Source: Streptomyces sp. NBC_00523
Lineage (GTDB): Bacteria; Actinomycetota; Actinomycetes; Streptomycetales; Streptomycetaceae
Length of the DNA stretch: 64,000 nt
NCBI RefSeq assembly: GCF_036346615.1
Contig: NZ_CP107836.1
Span: 4,030,001 to 4,094,000 of the forward strand
Reading direction: 5' to 3'
Numbering within the stretch: position 1 is the first letter of the stretch; the number at the start of each line of letters is the position of its first letter. The position numbers were made by a program, and so were the translations under genes. Positions 38,193 to 46,168 of the stretch are shown here, piece by piece. The notes beneath the pieces were generated by a model. It had not been told where the DNA came from, made no database searches, and was given only the letters and a program-made list of their open reading frames with translations.

Positions 38193-39110
38193 TCAGCGGG
38201 TGCGCGGGGTGTGGCGGTGGGCCAGCGCCTCGTAGGAGGCGGCGAGGGCCGGGGCGGCCGTCTCGTACGTACGCTGGGCGACGCCTATGAACAGGCAGTC
38301 GACCACCAGGAGCTGGCTGGTGCGGCTCGACATCGCGGCCGGGCGCAGCTCGCTCTCGCGCGCCGTGGACGTCGTCAGCACGTGGTCCGCGTACTGCGTG
38401 ACGGGGCCGTCGGGGCGGCCGGTGATCGCGACCGTCGTCGCGCCCCGGTCGAAGGCGACGCGCAGCGGCTCTATGACGTCGCCCGTCGAGCCGGAGTGCG
38501 TGATCGCGATGGCCATGTCGCCGGAGCGGAGCTGCACGGCGTTGGTCACCGCGAGGTGCGGGTCCGTGTGGGAGTGGGCGATGAGTCCGATCCGGGACAG
38601 CTTCTGGGCCAGGTCCTGGCCGACGAGGGAGGACGCGCCCACGCCGTAGATGTCGATCCGGCGCGCGGTGGCGGCGGCGGCGACCGCGGCGCCCAGCTGC
38701 ACCGTGTCGAGCCCGGCGGCGGTGTCGGCGAGGGTCTGCTGCTCGTCGTAGGCCAGCTTGGCGACCACGTCGGCGATGGGGTCGTCCACCGCTATGTCCG
38801 CGGTGACGGCGGGGGCGCGGCCGGACTCCTGGTGGGCAGCGAGACCGGCGAGCGCGAGGCGCAGGTCGCGGTAGCCCGGGTACCCCAGGAGGCGGGCGGT
38901 GCGGACCACCGTCGCCTCGCTGGTGCCCGTCAGCTCGGCGAGACCGGTGACCGTCAGGGCGGCGCAGCCCGCCGGGTCGCCTGCGACGGCCTCGGCGACG
39001 CGCTGCATGGAGCGGGTCATGGACGGCGACAGCGTCCGCACCTTGGCGGCCAGGGCCGCCGGGGCGGGCGGCGAATCCGTACTGAAACTTTCCTTCAGGT
39101 CATTGGTCAC
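38193..39110 (-). CDS. murR: MurR/RpiR-family regulator
   Basis: A 305-residue RpiR-type protein. The N-terminal helix-turn-helix covers MTRSMQRVAEAVAGDPAGCAALTVTGLAELTGTSEATVVRTARLLGYPGYRDLR (in parts), and the C-terminal SIS domain has YGVGASSLVGQDLAQKL and AITHSGSTGDVIEPL, which would bind MurNAc-6-phosphate. It heads the murR-murQ-murP unit. Its GTG start at 39110 lies six bases after a -10 box and has no leader, and an inverted repeat TTGAAA-N5-TTTCAA covers that box, so it probably represses itself and the operon. Confidence 0.9.
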   Translation of the reverse strand: MTNDLKESFSTDSPPAPAALAAKVRTLSPSMTRSMQRVAEAVAGDPAGCAALTVTGLAELTGTSEATVVRTARLLGYPGYRDLRLALAGLAAHQESGRAPAVTADIAVDDPIADVVAKLAYDEQQTLADTAAGLDTVQLGAAVAAAATARRIDIYGVGASSLVGQDLAQKLSRIGLIAHSHTDPHLAVTNAVQLRSGDMAIAITHSGSTGDVIEPLRVAFDRGATTVAITGRPDGPVTQYADHVLTTSTARESELRPAAMSSRTSQLLVVDCLFIGVAQRTYETAAPALAASYEALAHRHTPRTR

Positions 39111-39145
39111 CTTTGAAAGATATTTTCAAGTCGGAAGGGCGTCAA
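39108..39145 (-). promoter_or_regulatory. leaderless murR promoter with overlapping operator
   Basis: Read on the - strand: TTGACG (39145-39140), 17 bases, TATCTT (39122-39117), six bases, then the GTG start codon. TTGAAA (39113-39118) and TTTCAA (39124-39129) form a perfect inverted repeat over the -10. Confidence 0.72.
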
Positions 39146-39208
39146 CCCTCTTTGGTGTGACCTTTGGCGAAAGCCGTTGACGCCGCCATACGGGTGGACA
39201 ATGGCTGC

Positions 39209-39601
39209 ATGGAGCAGAACCCGCCGGGGTCCGACCGGCCCGACCGCCTGGAGCAGGCGCTGCACACCGCCCGCGCCCTCGTCATGGCCGACCTCGCCGC
39301 CGGGAACGTCGCCGAGGCGCAGATCGTGTCCATGGTCGAGGACGCCGTGACGCACCGCCGCTGGTGGGTGGAGCAGTGGCCGGAGGGCGCGGAGTTCGTC
39401 GTCGGCCTGATCGCCCAGGACGTCCAGGACGCGCTCCTGGAGCGGTACGGCCGCTGGCCGCTCTGCCCGGTCTGCGACGCGGGCGACCCGCACGCGCTGG
39501 ACGTCGAGCCGGAGCTCGGGCCGCACCCGCACTGGGTCTGCGCCAAGGCCGCGGTGGCGGTCGCACCCGTCGGCGCGCTCAGCGGGATACTCCGGCCGTG
39601 A
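39209..39601 (+). CDS. conserved protein with Cys/His cluster, unknown function
   Basis: A 130-residue acidic protein. The first 85 residues are helical (RLEQALHTARALVMADLAAGNVAEAQIVSMVEDAV, WWVEQWPEGAEFVVGLIAQDVQDALLERY in parts). The end has CPVCDAG, then His residues and a final Cys (HPHWVCAKA), which could bind zinc. Start ATG 39209 is chosen because the protein similarity as I know it begins there; no ribosome site is visible. Its stop overlaps the GTG of the DUF4031 gene (GTGA). The function is unknown. Confidence 0.72.
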   Translation: MEQNPPGSDRPDRLEQALHTARALVMADLAAGNVAEAQIVSMVEDAVTHRRWWVEQWPEGAEFVVGLIAQDVQDALLERYGRWPLCPVCDAGDPHALDVEPELGPHPHWVCAKAAVAVAPVGALSGILRP

Positions 39602-39873
39602 CGCTCTACATCGACCCGCCGACCTGGCCCGGGCACGGGCGCCTCTGGTCGCACCTGGTCAGCGATGTGTCCTTCGAGGAGCTGCACGCCTTCGCGGCAT
39701 CCATCGGCGCCCCGGAGCGGGCGTTCGAGCGCGACCACTACGACATCCCGGAGGCGCGGTACGAGGACGCGGTGCGGGCCGGGGCGCGGGAGATCGGCTC
39801 GAAGGAGCTCGTCCGGCGGCTGACCGAGGCCGGGCTGCGGCGGCCGAAGGGGCGCCCGGCGCCGAAGCCGTAA
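39598..39873 (+). CDS. DUF4031 protein
   Basis: A 91-residue protein that matches the DUF4031 family: VTLYIDPPTWPGHGRLWSHLVSDVSFEELHAFA (in parts), then ERDHYDIPEARYEDAVRAGAREIGSKELVRRL. The family is common in Actinobacteria and has no known role; the invariant Asp, His and Tyr suggest an enzyme or ligand-binding site. It overlaps the preceding gene by four bases, so both are probably made together. Confidence 0.82.
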   Translation: MTLYIDPPTWPGHGRLWSHLVSDVSFEELHAFAASIGAPERAFERDHYDIPEARYEDAVRAGAREIGSKELVRRLTEAGLRRPKGRPAPKP

Positions 39874-39911
39874 GCCCCTCAAGCCCTCGCCGTACGCCCC
39901 CTCCGTACGCC

Positions 39912-41168
39912 TCAGCCCGTCGCGCACTCCGTCGACTCCACCGGCGCCGCCTGCGGCGAACCCTGCGCCACCAGCCGGGAGGCCGCCGAGCCATGCGCCC
40001 GCTGGAGCCGCAGCGAGAACACCACGGCCACCAGTGCCGCCACGGTCATCGCCGCCCCGGCCCAGGCCGTCGCCTCGAAGCCGAAGTCGGCGTCGATCAC
40101 CGTGCCGCCGAGCCAGGGTCCGCCCGTGTTGCCCAGGTTGAACGCGGCGGTCGTCGTCGCCCCCGCCAGCGTCGGCGCGGCGCCCGCCACGTTGAACATC
40201 CGGGCGTTGAGCGCGGGCGCGGTGTAGAACGCCGACAGGCCCAGCAGGAACGACAGCGTGATCACGGCCGCCTGGTTCGACGCGAACAGCGCCAGCGCCC
40301 CCAGGAACACCGTCGACGCCGCGATCCCGCTCAGCAGCACCCGGAAGAGGTGCGCGTCCGCGACCCGGCCGCCGATCGTCGTACCGACCAGGGCGCCCAC
40401 GCCGAACAGCGCGAGGACGGTGGGTACCCAGCCCGAGTCCAGACCGGCCACGTCCGTCAGCAGCGGCGCGAGGTAGCTGAACGCGCAGAACACCCCGCCC
40501 GCCGCGAGCGCGGTGATCACGATCGACAGCCACACCTGGCGGTCGCGGTAGATGCCCATCTCCCGCTTGAGCTGCGGCTTCTCCTCGGGCAGCGGGATGC
40601 GCGGGATCAGCGTCATCACGCCGGCCAGGGCCACCGCGGAGGCCGCGCCGACCGCCCAGAACGCGGACCGCCAGCCCAGGTTCTCGCCGAGGAACGCGCC
40701 CAGCGGGACGCCCAGCACGTTCGCGATGGACAGCCCGCCGATCATCACGGCCATGGCGCGGGCCCGCGCGTTCACCGGCACCATCGCGATGGCGACGGCC
40801 GCCCCGACCGCCCAGAAACCGGCGCACGCGAACGCGCTGACCACGCGGGACGCGAACAGCACCTCGTACGTCGGCGCGAGCGCACCCGCGACCTGGCCGA
40901 GACCGAACACCGAGATCAGCGCGATGAGCGTCGTGCGGCGCGGCAGCCGCAGCGTCGCCACGGCGAGCAGCGGGGCGCCGACGACCATGCCGATCGCGAA
41001 CGCGGATATGAGGAGTCCGGCGCGCGGAATCGACACGTCCATGTCGTCGGCGATCGGGGGCAGCAGCCCGGAGAGCATGAACTCGCTCGTGCCCAGGGCG
41101 AAGACCGAGAGGCCGAGAATGTATACGGCCAGGGGCATACGGGAAGAGGCGCGCGCGGAGTCAGGCAT
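39912..41168 (-). CDS. MFS drug exporter, Cmx/CmlR (chloramphenicol-type) subfamily
   Basis: A 418-residue 12-helix MFS protein. The first helix reads LAVYILGLSVFALGTSEFMLSGLLP with the acidic Glu-Phe-Met signature of Cmx/CmlA-like exporters, followed by VSIPRAGLLISAFAIGMVVGAPLL, motif A-like LRLPRRTTL, and a C-terminal GNTGGPWLGGTVID. Relatives export chloramphenicol or arabinose. The start at ATG 41168 is a choice; ATG 41138 (at MPLAVY) is also possible and neither has a clear ribosome site. Substrate is not determined. Confidence 0.85.
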   Translation of the reverse strand: MPDSARASSRMPLAVYILGLSVFALGTSEFMLSGLLPPIADDMDVSIPRAGLLISAFAIGMVVGAPLLAVATLRLPRRTTLIALISVFGLGQVAGALAPTYEVLFASRVVSAFACAGFWAVGAAVAIAMVPVNARARAMAVMIGGLSIANVLGVPLGAFLGENLGWRSAFWAVGAASAVALAGVMTLIPRIPLPEEKPQLKREMGIYRDRQVWLSIVITALAAGGVFCAFSYLAPLLTDVAGLDSGWVPTVLALFGVGALVGTTIGGRVADAHLFRVLLSGIAASTVFLGALALFASNQAAVITLSFLLGLSAFYTAPALNARMFNVAGAAPTLAGATTTAAFNLGNTGGPWLGGTVIDADFGFEATAWAGAAMTVAALVAVVFSLRLQRAHGSAASRLVAQGSPQAAPVESTECATG

Positions 41169-41246
41169 GACAGGTCGCAACAGCGGAAACGTTCCTGACA
41201 TTCCCCGGCCGCCCGGCACATTCCCCGGCTGCCCGGCCGCCACGGC

Positions 41247-41909
41247 TCAGTGCGTGAGCAGTTCGAGCTCCGTCAGCAGGTTCTGCCGCGCCTTCGGCTC
41301 CCACTCCCTCATGCCGTACGGCGTACGGAACAACTGCGGCAGTCCCAGGAGCTGCCGCAGCACCGCCGCCCGCCCCTCGCGGAACGCCTCGTCCGGCACG
41401 AAGCCGTACTCCTCGCGGACCTGCGCCGCGTACTCCCCGTACTCCTTCGGCGGCGCCGCGAGGATGGCCAGGTCCGCGTCGCACAGCACCTCGCCGTTGG
41501 TGTCGCCGGTGGCCGGGTCGTGCGTGACGGTGAGCCGGACGAGCCGGGCGACCTCCCCGGTCACCGCGTCCGGCACCCCGGCCTCCGGGAGCGCCCGCTC
41601 GGCGAGCACCGCGCTGCGCTCCTCGTTCTCCGACCGGTCGGGCCGGTACACCGCGTCGTGGAACCAGGCCGCCAGCCGTACGGCGTCCGCGTCGGCGGCG
41701 TGCCCGGCGAGGGTGTCGATCCGGTCCAGGACCGCCGCGAGGTGGGCGATGGTGTGGTACTTGCGCTGCGGCTCGGCCCAGCGGGCGAGGAGGTTGTCGG
41801 CGTACGGAAGCGGATCGGGCCCGTCTGCGCCGCCCCGGGCCGCGACGAGGGCGTCGTGCCAGCGGGTGCGGAGCGCATCCTCGTACTGCGTGCGGTGGTC
41901 GTCCGTCAT
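41247..41909 (-). CDS. HD-type metal-dependent phosphohydrolase-like protein
   Basis: A 220-residue helical protein of the predicted HD superfamily. Candidate metal ligands occur in YHTIAHLAAVL (two His), WFHDAVYRPD (His-Asp) and CDADLAIL (Asp). These proteins are nucleotidases or phosphodiesterases of unknown substrate. ATG 41909 matches the family start. It is a single gene, divergent from the mycothiol-type protein gene, 82 bp apart. Confidence 0.82.
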   Translation of the reverse strand: MTDDHRTQYEDALRTRWHDALVAARGGADGPDPLPYADNLLARWAEPQRKYHTIAHLAAVLDRIDTLAGHAADADAVRLAAWFHDAVYRPDRSENEERSAVLAERALPEAGVPDAVTGEVARLVRLTVTHDPATGDTNGEVLCDADLAILAAPPKEYGEYAAQVREEYGFVPDEAFREGRAAVLRQLLGLPQLFRTPYGMREWEPKARQNLLTELELLTH

Positions 41910-41979
41910 GCGTACGAGGGTAGGCCCGGCGGCCGGTCGCGGCGCGGGCCGCCCGAAGTCCCCTTCCGCAGGCGGGCGT

Positions 41980-41985
41980 TATGTT
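41980..41985 (+). promoter_or_regulatory. -10 element for leaderless transcription of the following gene
   Basis: TATGTT lies six bases before ATG 41992, and no Shine-Dalgarno is present. A TANNNT box at this distance predicts transcription start at the ATG. Confidence 0.5.
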
Positions 41986-41991
41986 GTGGCC

Positions 41992-42648
41992 ATGGCTGAC
42001 GAACGTGATCCGGAACTGCCCGGTCTGCTGCTGCGCACCGAGCGGGACGTCTTCGTACCGCTGCTGCGCCAGGCGGACGACCGCGACTTCGAGCTGCGCA
42101 CCGCCTGCCCCGGCTGGACCGTGCGGGACGTGCTCGCGCACTGCGGGGCCGCGCTGACGCGGGTGGTGGAGGGCCGGTTCGAGCCGGGGGTGTTCAGCCC
42201 CGAGGCCAATGACCGGGACATCGCGGAGCGGGCCGACTGGACGAACGCGCGCGTCGTGGACGAGCTGGAACGCGGGATGACCGAGGCGGGCGCGGTCATC
42301 GCGGCGGCGGGCGGGGCGATGGACGGGATCGCGCTCGGCGAGTGGGTGCACGCGGGGGACGTGCGCGAGGCGTTCGGGGCCGAGGGGGCCTATGCGGGGG
42401 CCGGGCTCGCCCCCGCCCTGGACCTGCTCGCGGCGGTGTCCCGGAAGCGGAGCCCGGTCCCGCTCACCGCCCGGCTGACCGGCCCGGACGGCGAGCTGCG
42501 GCTCGGCCCGGAGGACGGCGGCCGGGAGCCGGGCCGGTACGCCGGGGACGGGGCGACGCTGATCCGGCTGTACGCGGGCCGGCCGCTGACCGGCACGCGG
42601 TACGAGCTGTCCGGGGCGCGGGAGGGCGAGCTGAACCTCTTCGGCTGA
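41992..42648 (+). CDS. mycothiol-dependent maleylpyruvate isomerase-like (MDMPI/DinB) protein
   Basis: A 218-residue protein with the MDMPI_N fold: LRQADDRDFELRTACPGWTVRDVLAHCGAALTRVVEG (in parts) with the first metal His, and GEWVHAGDVREAFG with the second His. The C-terminal 70 residues form a small alpha/beta domain (LTARLTGPDGELRLGP). Family members isomerise maleylpyruvate or act as thiol-S-transferases with mycothiol; the substrate here is unknown. It seems to be expressed as a leaderless mRNA. Confidence 0.8.
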   Translation: MADERDPELPGLLLRTERDVFVPLLRQADDRDFELRTACPGWTVRDVLAHCGAALTRVVEGRFEPGVFSPEANDRDIAERADWTNARVVDELERGMTEAGAVIAAAGGAMDGIALGEWVHAGDVREAFGAEGAYAGAGLAPALDLLAAVSRKRSPVPLTARLTGPDGELRLGPEDGGREPGRYAGDGATLIRLYAGRPLTGTRYELSGAREGELNLFG

Positions 42649-42683
42649 GGCGGGGGGCGGTGCGGTGCGGCGCGCCCCGCCGC

Positions 42684-43232
42684 TCAGGCGGTGGCGGGCA
42701 GACCGAAGTGGTCGGCGATGATCCGCAGGGTCACGGCGCCGTCCGCGTTGAACCCGGGCTCGGTCTCGTACCGCGGGGTCTCCCGGCCGACGATCCCGGC
42801 GGCCAGCAGCTCGCGTACGAGCAGGTCGCCGGAGCGGCGGGACTCGCGACGGGCGCCCAGGTTGAAGTACGTGGTCGAGAAGCCGCCCCTGCTGTGGATG
42901 AAGTGGAACGGGTGCGCCTCGCAGTGCGGGACCGAGTAGTTCTGCCCATGGGGGCACGCGCAGGCCGGGGTGGAGGCCAGGAACACGGTTTCCAGGGGAT
43001 TGGGACGGCCGAAGCGTTCCTCGTAACGGAATCCGGTGAGGTAACCCGCCCGCGTCGCGAGGTCGCCGCCCTTGTACGTGGCCGCGTCGTGCGTCAGCCA
43101 GGCCCAGCCGTCGGACGCGCCCTGCGTACGGGCGGGGAGGCCCAGGTCCGTGTAGATCCCGCTCAGGGCAGGCAGGTCGAGGCCCTTGGCGTACGTGACG
43201 AACGTGTCCGGGGCGATGAAGGGGACGCTCAC
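42684..43232 (-). CDS. DUF6461-like protein, paralogue B
   Basis: A 182-residue protein similar to its upstream neighbour: both share GWAW-x2-HD near residue 45-70, (R/A)ELLAA-x-(I/L)(I/V)G, and an end I(A/M)-x2-FGLP. It has a Cys/His-rich stretch (CACPHGQNYSVPHCEAHPFHF) absent from the neighbour, perhaps a metal site. Start GTG 43232 overlaps the upstream stop (GTGA), so translation is coupled. The family is assigned from memory and has no known function. Confidence 0.7.
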   Translation of the reverse strand: MSVPFIAPDTFVTYAKGLDLPALSGIYTDLGLPARTQGASDGWAWLTHDAATYKGGDLATRAGYLTGFRYEERFGRPNPLETVFLASTPACACPHGQNYSVPHCEAHPFHFIHSRGGFSTTYFNLGARRESRRSGDLLVRELLAAGIVGRETPRYETEPGFNADGAVTLRIIADHFGLPATA

Positions 43233-43780
43233 AGCGCCGCCACCTCCGGGGCGAGCGGCGGCGAGGGCAGACCGAAGCAGGCGGCTATCGCGCGCATGAT
43301 CCGCTCCCTCTTGTCGAAGTCGTGCACGTCGCAGTCGTGGCTCGGATCGGTCTCCCAGGCCACGCATTCCGCGTCGGGGCCTATGAGATTCGCCGCGAGC
43401 AGTTCGGCGGACATGTAGTCGGGGTTGTCGCCGACGCGCTCCTCCACGTCCTCGAAGCTGAAGTGGACGATCCACTTCCCGTCGCGCAGATACGTGAAGC
43501 TCGGCCCGTGCGCCTTGGCGCTGCACGGCTCGGTCACGATGACCACGATCTCGCCCCCGGACGCGCAGATGCGCGTGTAGTCGATGTCGTCGTAGTCCTC
43601 GATCTCCCAGTTGGCCATGTCATGCACGGCCCATGCCCAACCTCCTGCCTCGCCCTCGGCGAGCGCCTCACGATTCTGCTCCCGCACCCCCGCCACGAGC
43701 GCGTCCCGGGACAACCCCCGGGCGAACACGAGGTTGACCTCGTGCCCGGGGAACTCGCACGCACTGTCGATCAAAGTCAT
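43229..43780 (-). CDS. DUF6461-like protein, paralogue A
   Basis: A 183-residue acidic protein starting MTLIDSACEFPGHEVNLVF (in parts) with GGWAWAVHDMANWEIEDYDDIDYTRICA, ECVAWETDPSHDCDVHDFDKRERIM and an end AIAACFGLPSPP. It is a duplication partner of the following gene, with which it overlaps by four bases. ATG 43780 is chosen; the frame upstream to 43837 is Pro/Arg-rich and not conserved. Its function is unknown; similar proteins are frequent near variable loci in streptomycetes. Confidence 0.72.
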   Translation of the reverse strand: MTLIDSACEFPGHEVNLVFARGLSRDALVAGVREQNREALAEGEAGGWAWAVHDMANWEIEDYDDIDYTRICASGGEIVVIVTEPCSAKAHGPSFTYLRDGKWIVHFSFEDVEERVGDNPDYMSAELLAANLIGPDAECVAWETDPSHDCDVHDFDKRERIMRAIAACFGLPSPPLAPEVAAL

Positions 43781-43926
43781 GCGGCGAGCGTAGACGGGGG
43801 GACTGACAAAGGGGGTTGGGGGGCGGCGGGCGGCCATATTCGGGCGACATGGGGGGCGGGGCTCTGGGAATCTACGCGCGGGCGTGGGCCCGTTGATTCC
43901 TTGGTGCCGACTGGATGGGGTGAGCG

Positions 43927-44568
43927 ATGACTTTCGTGCTGGTGGGGCCGGTTCTGGAAGGTTCTCGGGTGCGGCTCGAACCGCTCGAACACCGGCACGC
44001 GGAGGGGCTGTTGCTCGCGGGGCAGGAGGACCGGAGTTCGTACGGCTACACCTGGGTGCCCGGGCCCGGGGAGGTCGAGGGGTACATCGACGCGCAGTTG
44101 GGGCGCGCCGCCGACGGGAAGCTCGCGCCCTACGTCCAGGTGGACCGGGGGTCCGGGCGGGTCATCGGGGCCACGGCCTTCTGGGAGCCGCGGTACTGGA
44201 TGGGCGACGACAGTCTCACCGCCATCGAGGTCGGCTTCACCTGGCTCGCCGCGTCCGCGCAGGGCACCGGGGTGAACACCGAGTCCAAGTACCTGCTCTT
44301 CCGGCACGCGTTCGAGGAGTGGGGTGTTTCGCGCGTCGACCTCAAGACCGATGCGCGCAACCAGCGCTCGCGCGCCGCGATCCAGTCGGTGGGCGCCACG
44401 TTCGAGGGCGTGCTGCGGAACTGGTCGCCTTCGTGGGTGCCGGGGGAGGAGGGGCGGTTGCGGGATTCGGCGATCTTTTCGATTACGAGGGAGGAGTGGG
44501 CGGCCGTGCGGGGGCGCCTGGAGGCGCGGATGGGGGCCGGGTGCTGTGACCGGGATGGTTCACCGTGA
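43927..44568 (+). CDS. GNAT-family N-acetyltransferase (RimJ/RimL type)
   Basis: A 213-residue acetyltransferase. It has VRLEPLEHRHAEGLL, GRVIGATAFWEP, EVGFTWLAASAQGTGVNTESKYLL (acetyl-CoA loop Q-x2-G-x-G/A form) and VDLKTDARNQRSRAAIQSVGATFEGVLRNW (in parts), all typical of RimJ/RimL-like enzymes that acetylate N-termini, antibiotics or polyamines. Start ATG 43927 has a weak ribosome site. It is a single gene. Confidence 0.88.
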   Translation: MTFVLVGPVLEGSRVRLEPLEHRHAEGLLLAGQEDRSSYGYTWVPGPGEVEGYIDAQLGRAADGKLAPYVQVDRGSGRVIGATAFWEPRYWMGDDSLTAIEVGFTWLAASAQGTGVNTESKYLLFRHAFEEWGVSRVDLKTDARNQRSRAAIQSVGATFEGVLRNWSPSWVPGEEGRLRDSAIFSITREEWAAVRGRLEARMGAGCCDRDGSP

Positions 44569-44622
44569 TCGGAAGGCGGCTCGTGGGGCGAGCGCACGCG
44601 AAACGGCTGGTATTACTGGGGC

Positions 44623-45000
44623 ATGCAGGAAGAGACCGCACGCTCCGCGATCGACACGTTCATCTCCGCGTTCAACGCCTCGGACGACAGCTATGTGACT
44701 GCCCTGCTCTCCCAGGCCCTGACCTCGGACGTGGTCTTCTGGGGCCCGTTGGGTCGCAGCGAAGGAATCGCGGCGGTCGAGCGGTTCGTGCTGGACATCC
44801 GGCGCCACCCGGCGGGGACCGGCACGATGGTGCGCTGCTCAGCGGTGGACATGCCTGACGAATGGGCCCGGTACCAGTGGGTCTTCACCACGCCTGATGG
44901 AGGCCCCCGCCTGGCGGGAACGGATGTCGTCCATCTGCGACGGAGCCTCATCGACCAGGTCATCGTCTTCGCGGGGGAGATCGAGCCGTCCGTCTCCTGA
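44623..45000 (+). CDS. SnoaL-like NTF2-fold protein
   Basis: A 125-residue cone-shaped alpha+beta protein: ARSAIDTFISAFNASDDSYVTALLSQALTSDVVFWGPLG, EGIAAVERFVLDIRRHP, then strands MVRCSAVDMPDEWARYQWVFTT and LAGTDVVHLRRSLIDQVIVF (in parts). Such folds include isomerases and polyketide cyclases, but many small members are of unknown function. Possible TATTAC -10 (44611-44616) six bases before ATG 44623 suggests a leaderless mRNA. It precedes the IS630 element. Confidence 0.85.
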   Translation: MQEETARSAIDTFISAFNASDDSYVTALLSQALTSDVVFWGPLGRSEGIAAVERFVLDIRRHPAGTGTMVRCSAVDMPDEWARYQWVFTTPDGGPRLAGTDVVHLRRSLIDQVIVFAGEIEPSVS

Positions 45001-45052
45001 GTCATCCTTCTGTCGCTGTCCTTCTCCTGCAACTTGCCCCGCCGGCGTTCGG

Positions 45053-46089
45053 GAGCTGCTGTTCACGGCTGGTCAGGCTGCGGTGTTGAGGGGGCGTCCG
45101 CCCCAGCGGATGCCCTTTTCGCTGCGGATGTGGGCGCGTTCCTTGCGTTGGGCGGCGAGTACGTCAGGGTGGCGGGCGTTGGTGTTGCGCCAGCGCAGGT
45201 AGCGGTGCAGTACCTGGGTTTGCGCGGGGTGGCTGCGGTGGTGGGAGTTGGCCAGGGTGAACTGCCGCAGCGGGCCGAAGTGGGCCTCGATCGGGTCGGC
45301 CCAGGAAGCGTAGGTCGGGGTGTAGCACAGCTCGACCTTGTTCTTCTTCGCCCAGCGGCGGATGTCCGCGCCGGTGTGGGCGGAGAGGTTGTCCAGGATG
45401 ATGGAGATCGGGGCGCCGTCGGGCCGGGCGGCGCGGATCGACTTGAGCGCGGCCAGGGTGTTGGCGGTGCCCTTGCGGCAGCGGTTGACGCCCCACAGGC
45501 GGTCGTCGCCCACGGAGTAGCAGCCGTGGAAGTAGGTGACGCCGTGGGTGCGGCGGTAGGTTGCCGGCAGCCGGTTGGGCTTGCCCTGCTTCGCCCAGCA
45601 GGAGCCTGCGGTGGGCCGGATCCCCCGGGGCCCGAACTCGTCGAAGGCGAAGACCCGGTCCGGGAAGCGTTCCAGCACCTGCTCGATCCGGTCCAGCTTG
45701 GCGTCGCGATCAGGGTCGGGTGACTCCTTCCAGGTCTTGGTGCGTTGGAAGGTGGTGCCGCGGCGCCGGAGCAGGCACCGTAGGGCTTCACGGCCGATGC
45801 GGATGACGCGGCCGTGCACTTTCCGCAGGTAGGCGACGAGTTCCAGCTGGGCGATCACCGGCACCCGGTTCCCGCCGGCCGAGGCCAGCAGCATCATCGC
45901 GCGCCGGTAGCGCACCGAACTCGTGCTGCCCCGGCGCACGATCTGCTGCAGCTTCTGCCCCTCCTGGTCGGTCAGTCTGCGCACACGGACAGGCTCGGCC
46001 ACCGCGCCTCCAGCGATCGGATCGGACGTCGCCGCACATCCAACCGTCGCGACCACCAACCCGGCGACCCTTACCGGTCAGAGCAACTA
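45053..46089 (-). mobile_element. IS630-family insertion sequence, probably defective
   Basis: The transposase gene is flanked by imperfect terminal inverted repeats: GAGCTGCTGTTCACGG (45053-45068) and, inverted, TAGTTGCTCTGACCGG (46074-46089), 10 of 16 matching. A TA, the usual IS630 target, is kept only at the right end. The ends are therefore worn or misassigned by a few bases. Confidence 0.55.
45073..46002 (-). CDS. IS630-family transposase with internal deletion
   Basis: A 309-residue transposase, whereas close relatives as I remember them are about 360-370. The DDE triad is intact: FAFDEFG, IILDNLSAH and ADPIEAHFG. The first helix-turn-helix begins SSVRYRRAMMLLASAGGNRVPVIAQL, then jumps directly to LVAYLRKVHGRVIR, missing about 55-60 residues of the DNA-binding and linker region in frame. 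The protein may be inactive or act as a regulator. GTG 46002 (VAEPVRVRRL) is the family start. Codon use is like the host. Confidence 0.85.
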   Translation of the reverse strand: MAEPVRVRRLTDQEGQKLQQIVRRGSTSSVRYRRAMMLLASAGGNRVPVIAQLELVAYLRKVHGRVIRIGREALRCLLRRRGTTFQRTKTWKESPDPDRDAKLDRIEQVLERFPDRVFAFDEFGPRGIRPTAGSCWAKQGKPNRLPATYRRTHGVTYFHGCYSVGDDRLWGVNRCRKGTANTLAALKSIRAARPDGAPISIILDNLSAHTGADIRRWAKKNKVELCYTPTYASWADPIEAHFGPLRQFTLANSHHRSHPAQTQVLHRYLRWRNTNARHPDVLAAQRKERAHIRSEKGIRWGGRPLNTAA

Positions 46090-46137
46090 GGCGGCTTTCC
46101 GGGGCGACCCCGTGGGCTTGGGGCCACCCCGTGAGCG

Positions 46138-46168
46138 GTTCCGTCCTCAGACGCCGGACGGGCTGGGT
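46138..46168. repeat. dispersed intergenic repeat, copy C, forming the end of copA
   Basis: GGTTCCGTCCTCAGACGCCGGACGGGCTGGG (in parts) matches the consensus of copies at 49491, 56882 and 61259. It contains the copA stop codon and last codons, and the unit GGACGGGCTGGGT is repeated again at 46176-46188. Confidence 0.75.
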
